Below, in pieces: positions 22,029-31,353 of a DNA stretch of 41,653 nt. Source of the DNA: Rubrivivax sp. (GTDB lineage: Bacteria; Pseudomonadota; Gammaproteobacteria; Burkholderiales; Burkholderiaceae_C); assembly GCA_016790425.1 (NCBI GenBank), contig JAEUPF010000099.1, positions 1 to 41,653 on the forward strand, in the 5' to 3' direction. The notes under the pieces were generated by a model that saw only the letters and a list, made by a program, of their open reading frames with translations, searched no databases and was not told the DNA's origin. The translations under genes were made by a program, and so were the position numbers. The first letter of the stretch is position 1. Every line of letters starts with the position of its first letter.

Positions 22029-24416
22029 ATGGGAGCCGACACCGCGCCGCACCCGCAGGCGCCGACGGCGGACGCGCCACGTTCGGACGCCCCGCATCCG
22101 GACGCGCCCCGTTCGGCCGCGCTGCGCCGCGCGGCGCCGGCGCGCGCCGTCGCGGCCAGGCGCCCGGCCGCCAACCGCCACGCCGGCAGCACCGCTTGCG
22201 CGCTGGTGCGCTCGCTGCCGCACGCGGCATGGCTGGTGTCGCTGCCCGCCGCGCGCGTCATCGCCGCCAACGCACCCGCCGCGGCGCTGCTCGGGCGGCC
22301 GCTGGCCGAACTCGTCGGTGCACCGGCCATCGAACTTGCCGCTTCGCCCGAAGACCTCGCGTGGTGGGCCGCTGCGGCCGAGGAAACGCTGCCACCGGCG
22401 CTGGACTCCGACACGCTCTTCGCCCGCCCCGACGGCAGCGTGCGCCCGGTCCGGCGCAGCATCAGCGTCGTGGCGGCCGAACACGCCGGTGGCGCGGCCA
22501 TGAAGGGCGCCGATGGCGCCGGCACGAACGGCGCCGATGGCGCGGGGACCGAGGGCGCCGACGACACCGAGGCAGCCGCCTGGGCGCTGGTGATGGTCAT
22601 CGACCGCAGCGACGAGCATGCGGCCGACGCCGATCGCGAGGCGCTGCTGGCGGAACTGCAGGCCACGCTCGAATCGACCGCCGACGGCCTGCTCGTCACC
22701 GACCTGGCCGGCGGCCTGCGCTCGTTCAACCGCCGTTTCGCGTCGATGTGGGGCCTGCCCGACGAACTGCTGCGCGCGCGCGACGACGCGGCCATCGGCG
22801 CGTGGATGCAGCGCAGCGTCGTCCAGCCCGAGGCCTACGCGCGCCAGCTCGCCACCTTGCTGGGCTCGCCGCTGCTGGCGGCGACCGACCGCATCGCGCT
22901 GCTGGGCGGCGCGGTGCTCGAACGCGCCAGCCGGCCGCTGTGGCGCGATGGTCGCCCGCAAGGCCGCGTGTGGGCCTTCCGCGATCTGACCGAACGGCTG
23001 GCGGCCGAGGAACGCATCGAGGCGCTGGCCAGCACCGACACACTGACCGAGCTGCCCAACCGGCGCGTGATGGCCGCCTGGGTGGAGCAGGCGGCGCTGG
23101 CGGCGGCCCGCGCCGGCGGCACCGGCGGCGCCGGCGCTCAGCGCGCCTTCGCGCTGCTGGTGGTCGACCTCGACCGCTTCCGCCAGATCAACGCCTCGCT
23201 CGGCCACGCGATGGGCGACCGCGTGCTGCAGCACGTGGCGCGGCGGCTGCAGGGCTGCCTGCGCGAGACCGACCGCCTGGCGCGCATCGGCGGGGACCAG
23301 TTCGGCGTGCTGCTCGACGGCGCCGATGCGCGCGCCGCCGAGACGACGGCGCGGCGCATGCTGGTGGCGGTGGCGCAGCCGTGCTCGCTCGAAGGCACCA
23401 CGTTCACGCTCACCTGCAGCATCGGCATCGCGCTGGCGCCGGCGCACGGCGCCAGCGCCGACGAACTGGCCCGCCACGCCGAGGCGGCGATGCGCGCCGT
23501 CAAGCAGGCCGGCCGTGGCAACGTCCGCCTGCACCAGGCGCGCGCCGAGGTCGACCGCCGCTGGCACATGACGCTGGACCACGCGATGCGCCAGGCGCTG
23601 GTGAGCGGACAGTTCCGCCTCGCCTACCAGCCGCAGGTGGACCTGGCCAGCGGGTGCATCGTCGGGGCCGAGGCGCTGCTGCGCTGGCACGACCCCAAGC
23701 TCGGGGAGGTGTCGCCGGGCCGCTTCATCCCGGTGGCCGAGGAGAGCGGTTTCATCGTCGCCATCGGCGACTGGGTGCTGGCGCAGGCGGTGCGGCAGGC
23801 AACGCTGTGGCACCAGCACGGCTGGCAGGTCCCGGTGGCAGTGAACGTCTCGGCGCTGCAGTTCCACCAGGCGCAGTTCGTCGAGCGCGTGGCCGGCGTG
23901 CTGGCCGTCAGCGGCCTGCCGCCCGAGCGGCTGGAGCTGGAGCTGACCGAGTCGATCCTCGTCAACGACGCCGAGGAGGCGCTGGCACGGCTGCGCGCGC
24001 TGAAGCGCCTGGGGGTGCACCTGTCGATCGACGACTTCGGCACCGGCTACTCGAGCCTGGCCTACCTGAAGCAGTTCCCGATCGGCAAGCTGAAAGTCGA
24101 CCGCAGCTTCGTGCGCGGCCTGCCCGGCGACGAGACCGACGCCGGCATCGTGCGCGCGATCCTGCAGATGTCGCGGGCACTGGGCATGCGCGTCATCGCC
24201 GAAGGCGTGGAGACCGAGCAGCAGCGCCAGTTCCTGGTGGCCGAAGGTTGTGCCGAGATGCAGGGCTTCCTCTACGCGCCGGCGCTCGAGCCGGCCGCCT
24301 TCGAGCAGCGGCTGGCGCATGCGGCCCAGGCCGCGCAGGCCGCGCCCGCGGGCGACAGTGGCGGCGGCAGCGGCGGCGGCAGCGGCGCCCGCCACATCCG
24401 CCTCGTCAGCGGCTGA
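22029..24416 (+). CDS. PAS-GGDEF(degenerate)-EAL c-di-GMP signalling protein
   Basis: 795 residues, no membrane helix seen. Two PAS-like regions (about 55-190 and 205-325) flank a Gly-Ala-Asp repeat linker; then a GGDEF domain (about 335-500) and an EAL domain (about 515-770). The GGDEF signature is G-G-D-Q-F (421-425), so cyclase activity is doubtful and a GTP-sensing role is possible. The EAL domain keeps E548-A-L, E-L-T-E-S, D-D-F-G-T-G-Y-S-S and K-V-D-R-S-F, so phosphodiesterase activity is likely. The C-terminal tail is Gly/Ser-rich. It follows the HD-GYP gene by 28 bp, so both genes of this pair are predicted degraders of c-di-GMP, which in related bacteria favours pilus motility over biofilm. 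Confidence 0.9.
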   Translation: MGADTAPHPQAPTADAPRSDAPHPDAPRSAALRRAAPARAVAARRPAANRHAGSTACALVRSLPHAAWLVSLPAARVIAANAPAAALLGRPLAELVGAPAIELAASPEDLAWWAAAAEETLPPALDSDTLFARPDGSVRPVRRSISVVAAEHAGGAAMKGADGAGTNGADGAGTEGADDTEAAAWALVMVIDRSDEHAADADREALLAELQATLESTADGLLVTDLAGGLRSFNRRFASMWGLPDELLRARDDAAIGAWMQRSVVQPEAYARQLATLLGSPLLAATDRIALLGGAVLERASRPLWRDGRPQGRVWAFRDLTERLAAEERIEALASTDTLTELPNRRVMAAWVEQAALAAARAGGTGGAGAQRAFALLVVDLDRFRQINASLGHAMGDRVLQHVARRLQGCLRETDRLARIGGDQFGVLLDGADARAAETTARRMLVAVAQPCSLEGTTFTLTCSIGIALAPAHGASADELARHAEAAMRAVKQAGRGNVRLHQARAEVDRRWHMTLDHAMRQALVSGQFRLAYQPQVDLASGCIVGAEALLRWHDPKLGEVSPGRFIPVAEESGFIVAIGDWVLAQAVRQATLWHQHGWQVPVAVNVSALQFHQAQFVERVAGVLAVSGLPPERLELELTESILVNDAEEALARLRALKRLGVHLSIDDFGTGYSSLAYLKQFPIGKLKVDRSFVRGLPGDETDAGIVRAILQMSRALGMRVIAEGVETEQQRQFLVAEGCAEMQGFLYAPALEPAAFEQRLAHAAQAAQAAPAGDSGGGSGGGSGARHIRLVSG
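22506..22562 (+). repeat. 24-bp tandem repeat in the PAS-EAL gene
   Basis: Two full and one partial copy of a 24-bp unit beginning GGCGCCGATGGCGC encode Gly-Ala-Asp-Gly-Ala-Gly-Thr repeats in the linker between the two PAS-like regions. Confidence 0.75.
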
Positions 24417-24494
24417 AGGCGCAGCGGCGATCGGCCCGTGCTGCGCGGCCGACAGGCCGGCAGGGAAACGAGTTGCCGCGACAATGGCGCGGCC

Positions 24495-24821
24495 ATGCTC
24501 TACAAGTTCAAGAGCGCCGCCACCGGCGACCTCATCATGCTCGGGCCGCACGGCGACGCGATGCTGCGGCTGCTGGGCCGCGAGCCGGCGCCCAAAGGCA
24601 TCATCGAAGCGCACGACCTGAGGGGCGCCATCGCGGCGCTGCGCGCGGCCATCGAGCAGGCCGAGCGCAAGCCCGAAGGCAGCGCCGCCGCGGGCGCGGC
24701 CGACGACAGCGGCGAAGGGGACGGCGGCGCTGCGGTCAGCCTGCGCCGGCGCCTGTGGCCGGTGATCGAGATGCTCGAACGCGCCGCGCGTGCGGACGTG
24801 CCGGTAGTCTGGGGCGTTTGA
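24495..24821 (+). CDS. DUF1840 family protein
   Basis: 108 residues, soluble and with no signal peptide. The start M-L-Y-K-F-K-S, the segment G-D-L-I-M-L-G-P-H-G-D, an A-I-A-A-L-R-A-A-I-E-Q helix and the C-terminal R-L-W-P-V-I-E-M-L-E-R-A fit DUF1840, a small family of unknown function common in Burkholderiales. Its central stretch is acidic and Gly/Ala-rich. It starts 78 bp after the EAL gene and may be transcribed with it. No function can be assigned. Confidence 0.85.
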   Translation: MLYKFKSAATGDLIMLGPHGDAMLRLLGREPAPKGIIEAHDLRGAIAALRAAIEQAERKPEGSAAAGAADDSGEGDGGAAVSLRRRLWPVIEMLERAARADVPVVWGV

Positions 24822-24931
24822 GCGCCACCGCTCTTCCGGCGCGGCCGCGCCGGCGGTCATCATTGCGGCCGGCGGCGCGCCCACCGGCGCGGCCGCCCCA
24901 CCCCGACCGCAACGACACGACCACACAAGCG

Positions 24932-25570
24932 ATGAAACTGTGGAGCGACAGCTGGACCAACGGTGACCGCATCCCGCCGCGCTACGCGGCCGGCCGCCCC
25001 GACGGCAACGGCCGCGCCGCCTTCGGCGACAACCTCAACCCGCACCTGGCGTGGAGCGAGCTGCCCGAGGGCACGCGCTCGATGGCGCTGGTGTGCCACG
25101 ACTTCGACGCGCCGGCCGAGGGCGGGCAGGTGAACCGCGAGGGCGTGCAACTGCCCGGCGACCTCGAGCGCACCGACTTCTTCCATTGGGTGCTGGTGGA
25201 CCTGCCGCCGCAGCCGATGGTGATCCGCGAAGGCGAGTTCAGCCGCGGCTTCGTCGCCCACGGCAAGCCTGGACCGGCGGCGCCCAACGGTGCCCGCCAC
25301 GGCCGCAACGACTACACCCGCTGGTTCGAGGGCGACGCGGCGATGGCCGGCGACTACTTCGGCTACGACGGCCCGTTCCCGCCCTGGAACGACTCGCTCG
25401 TGCACCACTACGTCTTCACGCTGTACGCGGTGGCGCTGCCGCGGCTGCCGTTGCCTGCGGTGTTCGACGGCCCCGACGTGCGCCGCGCGCTCGCCGGCCA
25501 CGTGCTGGCCGAAGCCACCTACTCCGGCACCTACACGCTGAACCAGCGGCTGCTGGAAGGCAAGCGCTGA
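24932..25570 (+). CDS. YbhB/YbcL-type PEBP (Raf kinase inhibitor-like) protein
   Basis: 212 residues. PEBP-fold motifs are C-H-D-F-D-A-P (the D-x-D-A-P ligand loop), F-F-H-W-V-L-V-D-L-P and G-Y-D-G-P-F-P-P-W-N-D, followed by H-H-Y-V-F-T-L-Y-A-V. The ATG at 24932 begins M-K-L-W-S-D-S-W with no signal peptide, so it is cytoplasmic. The bacterial role is poorly known (possible phosphoryl-ligand binding or chaperone-like). It has a longer insert than YbhB around residues 60-80 and 105-130. It lies 10 bp before the phosphatase gene, so the two are likely co-transcribed. Confidence 0.87.
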   Translation: MKLWSDSWTNGDRIPPRYAAGRPDGNGRAAFGDNLNPHLAWSELPEGTRSMALVCHDFDAPAEGGQVNREGVQLPGDLERTDFFHWVLVDLPPQPMVIREGEFSRGFVAHGKPGPAAPNGARHGRNDYTRWFEGDAAMAGDYFGYDGPFPPWNDSLVHHYVFTLYAVALPRLPLPAVFDGPDVRRALAGHVLAEATYSGTYTLNQRLLEGKR

Positions 25571-25580
25571 GCGCCCCGCG

Positions 25581-26201
25581 GTGGAAGCGACGCGGCTCGT
25601 GGTGCTGCGCCATGGCGAGACGGCGTGGAACGCCCTGCAACGCATCCAGGGCCACACCGACGAACCGCTGAACGAGCGCGGCCGCCGCCAGGCGCTGCAA
25701 CTCGCGCAGGCGCTGACGGGCGAGAACCTCACGCACGTCTACACGAGCGACCTGTCGCGCGCCCGCGCCACGGCCGAGGCGGTGGCGCGCGCCTGCGGCC
25801 TGGCCGGCGTGACCGCCGAGCCCGGCCTGCGCGAGCGCGCCTTCGGCTCGTTCGAGGGCCTGACCTACGCCGAACTGGAAGCGCGCTGGCCCGAGGACCT
25901 GCGCCGCTGGCGCAGCCGCGAGCCGGGGTTCGCGCCCGGCGGCGGCGAGTCACCCGAGGCGTTCTTCGCGCGCTGCGTGCCCTGCGCGGCGGCGATCGCC
26001 GAGCGCCACCGCGGCGAGAGCGTGGCGCTGGTGGCGCACGGCGGCGTGCTCGACTGCCTGTACCGCGCCGCCACCGGCGTGCCGCTGCAGGCACCGCGCA
26101 CCTGGCAGCTCGGCAACGCCAGCATCAACCGGCTGCTGTGGAACGGCGAAGGTTTCGTGCTCGTGGGCTGGAACGACGACGCGCATCTGCTGCAGCCCTG
26201 A
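25581..26201 (+). CDS. Histidine phosphatase family protein (phosphoglycerate mutase-like)
   Basis: 206 residues, GTG start 10 bp after the PEBP gene. The phosphohistidine motif L-R-H-G-E-T-A-W-N has R10 and H11. The rest of the catalytic set is R in S-D-L-S-R-A-R-A-T-A-E, E in G-S-F-E-G-L-T-Y and the second H in L-V-A-H-G-G-V-L-D. The core is intact, so phosphatase activity is likely. The GpmB/CobC/PhoE subgroup cannot separate mutase from phosphatase roles. No cobalamin genes are nearby, so CobC is not favoured. It converges on pilY1, whose stop is 42 bp away. Confidence 0.9.
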   Translation: MEATRLVVLRHGETAWNALQRIQGHTDEPLNERGRRQALQLAQALTGENLTHVYTSDLSRARATAEAVARACGLAGVTAEPGLRERAFGSFEGLTYAELEARWPEDLRRWRSREPGFAPGGGESPEAFFARCVPCAAAIAERHRGESVALVAHGGVLDCLYRAATGVPLQAPRTWQLGNASINRLLWNGEGFVLVGWNDDAHLLQP

Positions 26202-26243
26202 ACGGCGCCTGCCTCGCGCGCATCGCGTTCTTCGCGCTCCTCG

Positions 26244-29200
26244 CTAACGCCGCAGTTCGCGCCAGGCGTTCTTCGACGGCGGGATCGTCGTGCTCACGGG
26301 CAGCTCGCGCCCGCAGACGGTGCCGTCCGAGCAATGCGCGCTGCCGAAGATCCGGCCGCCCACGGTGCGCAGCGTGATCAGGCGCGAGGCCGTGGCGTTG
26401 TTCGACAGCAGGAAGCCGACGAAGGTCGCGCCCGGCACCTTCTTGCCCGTGCCGATGTCCACCAGGTACATCCACGCCGACTGCGAGCAGTCGCTGCTGC
26501 CGTTCTTGTTGGTGACGAACGCCACCGAGCCGTAGGTGATGACGGGCAGCGTGTTGGCCTGTTCGCCGGCCGGCAGGTCGAAGTACCAGCCGCGGCCGCT
26601 GGACCAGTCGAAGCTGGCGCCGGTGAGCGGCGTCGAGCCGGCGGTGCCGTCATCCGCGGCGCGGTTGTAGGTGCGCGCCGTCAGGCCGCTGCGCGCGTTG
26701 GCCAGGGTCGCGCCGTCGGCGATGGCGTAGAAGCTCTGCGTGCGGGTGCTGCCGAAGTCGGTGAGATCGAGGATGCGGCCGGTGCCCACGAGGATGATGC
26801 GCTTGCCCGCCAGCGTCACCAGTTCGGGCGCGGCCGTCACCGGCTGCCGGTTGCCGGCGCTGTCGTACAGCGTGGCCACGAGGTCGGCGTCGTGCGGGCC
26901 GGCGCCGGCCTTGGCGAGGTCGAACTTCCACACGTTGCCCAGGAGGTCGCCGCCGTAGGCGTAGCGCACCGAGCCGTCGGCCTCCTTCATCGCCGAGACA
27001 TGCGCCAGGCCCGCTTCGGCACCGGCCGCCCCCTGGGTGGTGCGGAAGGTCTTGATCACGGCGCCGTTGCTCGCGGCGACCATCCACAGGCGGCCCTTGC
27101 CGTCGCCGATGGAAACGCCGTTGTCGTAGCCCGAGGTCAGCAGCACCACGTTGCCGTCGGCGCTGGTCTTGGCGATCACCGGCCGGCCCACCGTGTACCC
27201 CATGACGTTGCGGTTGGTGGTGTCGGTGGTGGTGGGGAAGATCCACTTGAACTGCGCTGCCGCCGCGGCCGCGTCGGCCGGGCGCGGGTTGCTCACGTCC
27301 AGCGCGTAGTAGCTGCGGCCGGCCGCGCCGAGGCCGCCGACCAGCAGCTTGCTCGAAGCGTCGGTCTGCGCCAGCGTCGGCGAGGCGTCCAGCTGCGTCC
27401 TGAACACCCAGCCGCGCTGCACGGCGGCGCCGGCGCTGGCCAGCGTGTCGGAGGGGTGGTAGGCCCACAGCTCGGCGCCGGTGGCGCTGTCGAACGCGTG
27501 CAGCATGCCCTCGCCCGAGGCGAGGTAGGCGACACCGTCGGCGCGCGAGACGACCGGCTCGGCGTTGACCACCGCGCCCAGCAGCCCGGAGCGCTGGCGC
27601 ACCGAGATGCCCTCGCCGCTGCGGCTGCCGCGCATCCACTCCACCACCTGCGTGTTGGTGAGCGTGGCCGGCGCCGGGTTGACGGTGGCGCCGACGTTGG
27701 CCGCGGTGAAGTCCAGGCCGTTGCTGTTGTTCGAGGTGAAGATGAGGCGCGTCGTCCAGTCGCGCGCCGTCAGCAGCGCCGATGCCGACCACGAAAAGGT
27801 GGTGCTGATCGCGCCGGTGGTGTTGTCGACCGCGTTGCGCGTCAGGTCGCCGGCCCAGCCGCGCGTGTTGTAGCGGCCGAGGTAGGCGTTGTCGTCGCCG
27901 CGGCCGAGGTTGACCGAGCTGACGCCGATCGACGCCTGCGCGCCGGCCTGGTTGAGGATGTCGTCGAACGCGGCCTGGATCGACGCGCCCATCGTCGCGC
28001 TGTCGCTGGCCTGGAACATGATGCCGCGGCCGTTGATCGTGGCGTGCCACAGGTCGTCGACCATCGTCGGGTCGTCGGCCACCGGCGCCGGCCAGGCCGG
28101 GGCGCTGGTGAACGGGCTCGTCGCGCTCGGGAAGATCGTGCCGCGGGCGCCGATGTTGATGGCGTAGGTGGTGATGTGCAGGTTCGGGTTGGTGATCGGG
28201 TTCACCCGCGCCGGATCCCCCAGCGGCACCAGCCCGGCCGGCAGCGGCGAGGTGCCGCCGGCGCGCAGCCGGTTCGTGTAGTACGCCAGCGCCAGGTCGG
28301 CCAGCGAGTTCGCGTACGTCGTCGTGTAGGGCGCGCCGCTGCCGTAGGTGGTGGCGTTGTAGGCCGGCGCGGTGGTGCTGCTGGCGTTGGCGAAGCCGTC
28401 GGTGACGACGAACATGCTGTTGCGTTGGCAGGCGTACTGCACGACGCCGGTGTTGCTGTCGAACTGGTTGGCGATGTGCGCCATCGTCGCGTGCGTGGGC
28501 GTGCCGTTGGCGCTCATCGAGTTCAGGTAGAACGAACCGGCGGCGGCGTAGTGGTTGGCCGACGAGGCGGTCGCATCGGCGTCGAGCATCGTCACCGTGC
28601 CGCGGTTGTTGAACGGCACCACCGCCATGCGCACGCCGGTCATCGGCTCCAGCACCTTGCCCATCGCCGCGGCGAGCATCAGCTTGCGCTTGCGGTGGTA
28701 GGTGAACCAGTTGGCGAAGTTCTGCATCTCGTCGGCGTAGGTGCGGCCGGACGGGAAGGTGTTGCCGTTCCTGATCTCGTAGCGCTTGAGCGTGCCGCTG
28801 CCGTTGGGCGCGTTGACGCAGGTGCTGCCGTCGACGCTGCACGCTTCGCTGTGCCAGAAGGTGGCCGGGTAGTAGGGGATCGCCGCCCAGCAGGTGCGGC
28901 CGCCGCTCACGGTCTGCGCGGCCGTCAGCGTGCGCCAGGTGCTGCCGCTGCAGGGGGTGCCCGAGCCGTCGGCGGCAGTGGTGTAGGCGCGCGCGCCGGC
29001 CGGCAGCGTCATGCCGTCCTGCATGTAGAACATGAAGCCGTTGCTGGTGAAGTTGCCGTTGCCGGAGTTCCAGTCGGTGGTCAGGTTCAGCGTCTGCGCG
29101 CCGCTGACGGCCGGGTGCGCCGACGCGCTGTTCGTGGTCGCCGCCGGATAGGCCGGCTGCAATGCGCCGCCGAAGTACGCCGGCGCCCACGGCGAGTAGG

Positions 29201-29618
29201 TGGTCTGCGTGTTGTAGTAAAGCGGGTTGAAGGCCGAGGAGCGCAGCCAGGCGAACTGCGCCGTCGGCGGCGCCGCCTGGCCCCACCAGTTGTTGTAGCC
29301 GTAGATGGCGCCGCCGGTGTTGGTGCCCACCGGGAACAGGTACGACATCGGCACGTAGTCGCTCGAACGCACCGGGCGGTTGGTGCCGCTGTCCCAGGCG
29401 CTGGTGCCGTTCCAGTAGGCCGGGCCCGAGGCGGTGTCGAGGATCACTTCCCAGTCCATCGAGCCCGAGTCGTCCATCGCGAAGATGATGTTGGGCTTGG
29501 CCAGCGCCGAGACCTTCAGCGGCAGCTCCGAGAGGTTCGTGGCCTCGGCCGCGGTGACCCAGGCGAGGCCCGCTGCGGCGAGCGTGCTGAAGAGAGCGTG
29601 CAGGGAGCGCTTGTTCAT
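26244..29618 (-). CDS. pilY1: Type IV pilus tip adhesin/biogenesis protein PilY1
   Basis: 1124 residues. The ATG at 29618 has an AGAAGGG ribosome-binding site and starts a signal peptide (M-N-K-R-S-L-H-A through V-T-A-A-E-A). A von Willebrand A-like domain carries the metal-binding D49-x-S51-x-S53 in M-D-D-S-G-S-M. The C-terminal half is the PilY1 beta-propeller, with D-G-R/K-x-W and Y-G-G-D-L-L-G-N-V-W-K-F-D-L motifs. PilY1 caps the pilus with the minor pilins, primes assembly, and in related bacteria takes part in surface sensing and adhesion. It is the last gene of the minor pilin operon, 35 bp after pilX. Confidence 0.93.
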   Translation of the reverse strand: MNKRSLHALFSTLAAAGLAWVTAAEATNLSELPLKVSALAKPNIIFAMDDSGSMDWEVILDTASGPAYWNGTSAWDSGTNRPVRSSDYVPMSYLFPVGTNTGGAIYGYNNWWGQAAPPTAQFAWLRSSAFNPLYYNTQTTYSPWAPAYFGGALQPAYPAATTNSASAHPAVSGAQTLNLTTDWNSGNGNFTSNGFMFYMQDGMTLPAGARAYTTAADGSGTPCSGSTWRTLTAAQTVSGGRTCWAAIPYYPATFWHSEACSVDGSTCVNAPNGSGTLKRYEIRNGNTFPSGRTYADEMQNFANWFTYHRKRKLMLAAAMGKVLEPMTGVRMAVVPFNNRGTVTMLDADATASSANHYAAAGSFYLNSMSANGTPTHATMAHIANQFDSNTGVVQYACQRNSMFVVTDGFANASSTTAPAYNATTYGSGAPYTTTYANSLADLALAYYTNRLRAGGTSPLPAGLVPLGDPARVNPITNPNLHITTYAINIGARGTIFPSATSPFTSAPAWPAPVADDPTMVDDLWHATINGRGIMFQASDSATMGASIQAAFDDILNQAGAQASIGVSSVNLGRGDDNAYLGRYNTRGWAGDLTRNAVDNTTGAISTTFSWSASALLTARDWTTRLIFTSNNSNGLDFTAANVGATVNPAPATLTNTQVVEWMRGSRSGEGISVRQRSGLLGAVVNAEPVVSRADGVAYLASGEGMLHAFDSATGAELWAYHPSDTLASAGAAVQRGWVFRTQLDASPTLAQTDASSKLLVGGLGAAGRSYYALDVSNPRPADAAAAAAQFKWIFPTTTDTTNRNVMGYTVGRPVIAKTSADGNVVLLTSGYDNGVSIGDGKGRLWMVAASNGAVIKTFRTTQGAAGAEAGLAHVSAMKEADGSVRYAYGGDLLGNVWKFDLAKAGAGPHDADLVATLYDSAGNRQPVTAAPELVTLAGKRIILVGTGRILDLTDFGSTRTQSFYAIADGATLANARSGLTARTYNRAADDGTAGSTPLTGASFDWSSGRGWYFDLPAGEQANTLPVITYGSVAFVTNKNGSSDCSQSAWMYLVDIGTGKKVPGATFVGFLLSNNATASRLITLRTVGGRIFGSAHCSDGTVCGRELPVSTTIPPSKNAWRELRR

Positions 29619-29653
29619 GGCGGGGGCCCTTCTCTTGGCCGCGGGAGATTCGG

Positions 29654-30247
29654 TCAGGAACCTTTGCTGACCAGGGTCTGCACCCAGGTCTCGGCATCCT
29701 TGGGTCCGAGGATGCGCACGGTGATGCGGAACTGGCGCGAGTTGGGCGGGTCGACCGCCTCGGCGCCGACGCGGCTGGAGTCGGTCTGCGGCACCTGGCG
29801 CACCAGACACTGGCGCAGCGTGTCGGTGACGGGCGCGACGTTGCACAGGCGCTCGACGATGTAGCGCACGCTGTAGGCACCGACGACGACCTCGGGCGCG
29901 TTGCCCCAGGCGACGTTGGGCATGCCGTTGGCGTCGGCCGCCTGCGTCGTCGCCCAGTACCAGTTGCCGCTGTTCGTTTCCTCGCTCGCCAGCGCGCGCG
30001 TGGCGGCGAAGGCGGTGTTGATGCCCACCTCGCTGGCCTGCAGCGAGGCTTCGCGGGCGGCGTTGTTGCCGGTGGCCAGCGTGCCGATCTCGGTGACGCG
30101 GGCCAGCGCCATGCCGCCCAGCACCATCACCGACATCAGGATCAGCACGACGAGGATCGTCACGCCGCGCCGAGGCGCGGCGATGCGGCGCTGCGGCCGG
30201 GCCGGGCGCGCGCGTGGCAGGCGAGGCGCTGCGGTGATCGGGCTCAT
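29654..30247 (-). CDS. pilX: Type IV pilus assembly protein PilX
   Basis: 197 residues. A basic leader ends R-R-G, followed by a hydrophobic helix V-T-I-L-V-V-L-I-L-M-S-V-M-V-L-G-G. Residue +5 is Val, not Glu, which is normal for PilX-type pilins. The body has three Cys (C-N-V and Q-C-L among them) in a globular domain. It sits with PilY1, PilW and PilV at the pilus tip. The start ATG overlaps the pilW stop as ATGA, indicating translational coupling. Confidence 0.9.
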   Translation of the reverse strand: MSPITAAPRLPRARPARPQRRIAAPRRGVTILVVLILMSVMVLGGMALARVTEIGTLATGNNAAREASLQASEVGINTAFAATRALASEETNSGNWYWATTQAADANGMPNVAWGNAPEVVVGAYSVRYIVERLCNVAPVTDTLRQCLVRQVPQTDSSRVGAEAVDPPNSRQFRITVRILGPKDAETWVQTLVSKGS

Positions 30248-31353
30248 GGCACCATTCCCAGCACGAGGTTGCGCAGCGGCACCACGAGCGTGGCGCTGCG
30301 GTAGCGGTAGCACTGCCAGTCGGCCACGTCGGCCGTGACGGCAGCGCCGAAGAGGGTGGGCATGGCCGCGGTGGACTCGCAGTTGCCGGCGCTGTTGGGC
30401 TTCTCGCGCTGCGGGCTGCGCGTCACCAGGCCGATGCGCAAGGCGCGCACACGCGGCAGGTTGGCCGGGGTCAGCGTGGCGAAGGCACCGGTGGCGGCTT
30501 GCCAGGCCGCGAGCGCCGTCGTCCCGGCGTCGGCCAGGCCGTACTCGGCGCGAAAGGCGATCACGTTGCGCGCCAGCACGACGCTGCCCCCGCCCAGCGG
30601 CCGTTCGAGCGTGAGGTCGGTGCCGACGAGGCGGTAGCGCGACCAGCGCAGGTCGCCGAGCACGGCCACGTGGCCGCGGTCGGGGTAGGTGGGGTTGGTG
30701 GCGAAGGCGGCGCGGTTGAAGCGGGCCGTGCTGACGTTGGCGAACTCGATCATCTGCGGCGTGTCCGGCGCCGCCGCGGTGTTGGCGGTGACGGTGCGCA
30801 CGACGCAGGGGTCGCCGGGCACGGCCGGCGCCAGCAGCACCGCCTGGCCCACGTTCACCGGCAGCAGCGAGCGCACCGGCGCCGAGCCGGCCGACGCGGC
30901 GCTGTTGAGCAGCACGTTGGCGCCGGCGGCCACGTCGGTGGCGTAGAGCACGTCGATGCGGTCGCCGGCGGCCTCGGCGGTGATCGACAGCGGCGTGAAG
31001 TCGGCGCCGTTGACGAGCACCGTGGTGTCCACGCTCAGGTTGAGCTTGCGGCACAGGAACTGCGCGTCGCCGAAGAAGCCCAGGCCGGCGGCGGCGACGT
31101 CGTCGCGCAGCGCGGCGATGGCCGTCCCGGCGCCGACCAGCGAGTTGCCGGTGCCGATGCCCTGGCGCTGCGTGGCGGTGAACAGCATCGCGCCGCTGGT
31201 GGCGGTGATGCTGACCAGGAGCGCGATGACGATGCCCACCAGCAGCTCGATCAGCGACAGGCCGCGCGAGGGCGCCGCCGCGCGGCGGCGGCCGCGGGCG
31301 CTGCTGCGCATGACGGTCATGCGCGAGCGCGAGAGCAGGTGTTCAGCGCACAT
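30244..31353 (-). CDS. pilW: Type IV pilus minor pilin PilW
   Basis: 369 residues from the ATG at 31353. The prepilin site is R-G followed by L-S-L-I-E-L-L-V-G-I-V, with the conserved Glu at +5. The leader is long (about 28 residues) if the first ATG is used; ATGs at 31320 and 31311 would give a more usual length. The upstream start overlaps the end of pilV by 11 bp. The large C-terminal domain fits PilW, a tip minor pilin. Confidence 0.9.
   Translation of the reverse strand: MCAEHLLSRSRMTVMRSSARGRRRAAAPSRGLSLIELLVGIVIALLVSITATSGAMLFTATQRQGIGTGNSLVGAGTAIAALRDDVAAAGLGFFGDAQFLCRKLNLSVDTTVLVNGADFTPLSITAEAAGDRIDVLYATDVAAGANVLLNSAASAGSAPVRSLLPVNVGQAVLLAPAVPGDPCVVRTVTANTAAAPDTPQMIEFANVSTARFNRAAFATNPTYPDRGHVAVLGDLRWSRYRLVGTDLTLERPLGGGSVVLARNVIAFRAEYGLADAGTTALAAWQAATGAFATLTPANLPRVRALRIGLVTRSPQREKPNSAGNCESTAAMPTLFGAAVTADVADWQCYRYRSATLVVPLRNLVLGMVP

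Noticed and set aside
25581-26201. Naming the histidine phosphatase as CobC
   Set aside because: No cobalamin genes adjoin and subfamily residues do not decide it.
26334-29864. 1176-residue open frame antisense to pilY1
   Set aside because: Low-complexity Arg/Val/His composition and no signal or motif; the pilY1 frame has a signal peptide, ribosome-binding site and metal-binding motif.
30150-30200. PilX flagged as defective because it lacks Glu at +5
   Set aside because: PilX and GspK-like pilins naturally lack Glu5, so this is normal for the family.
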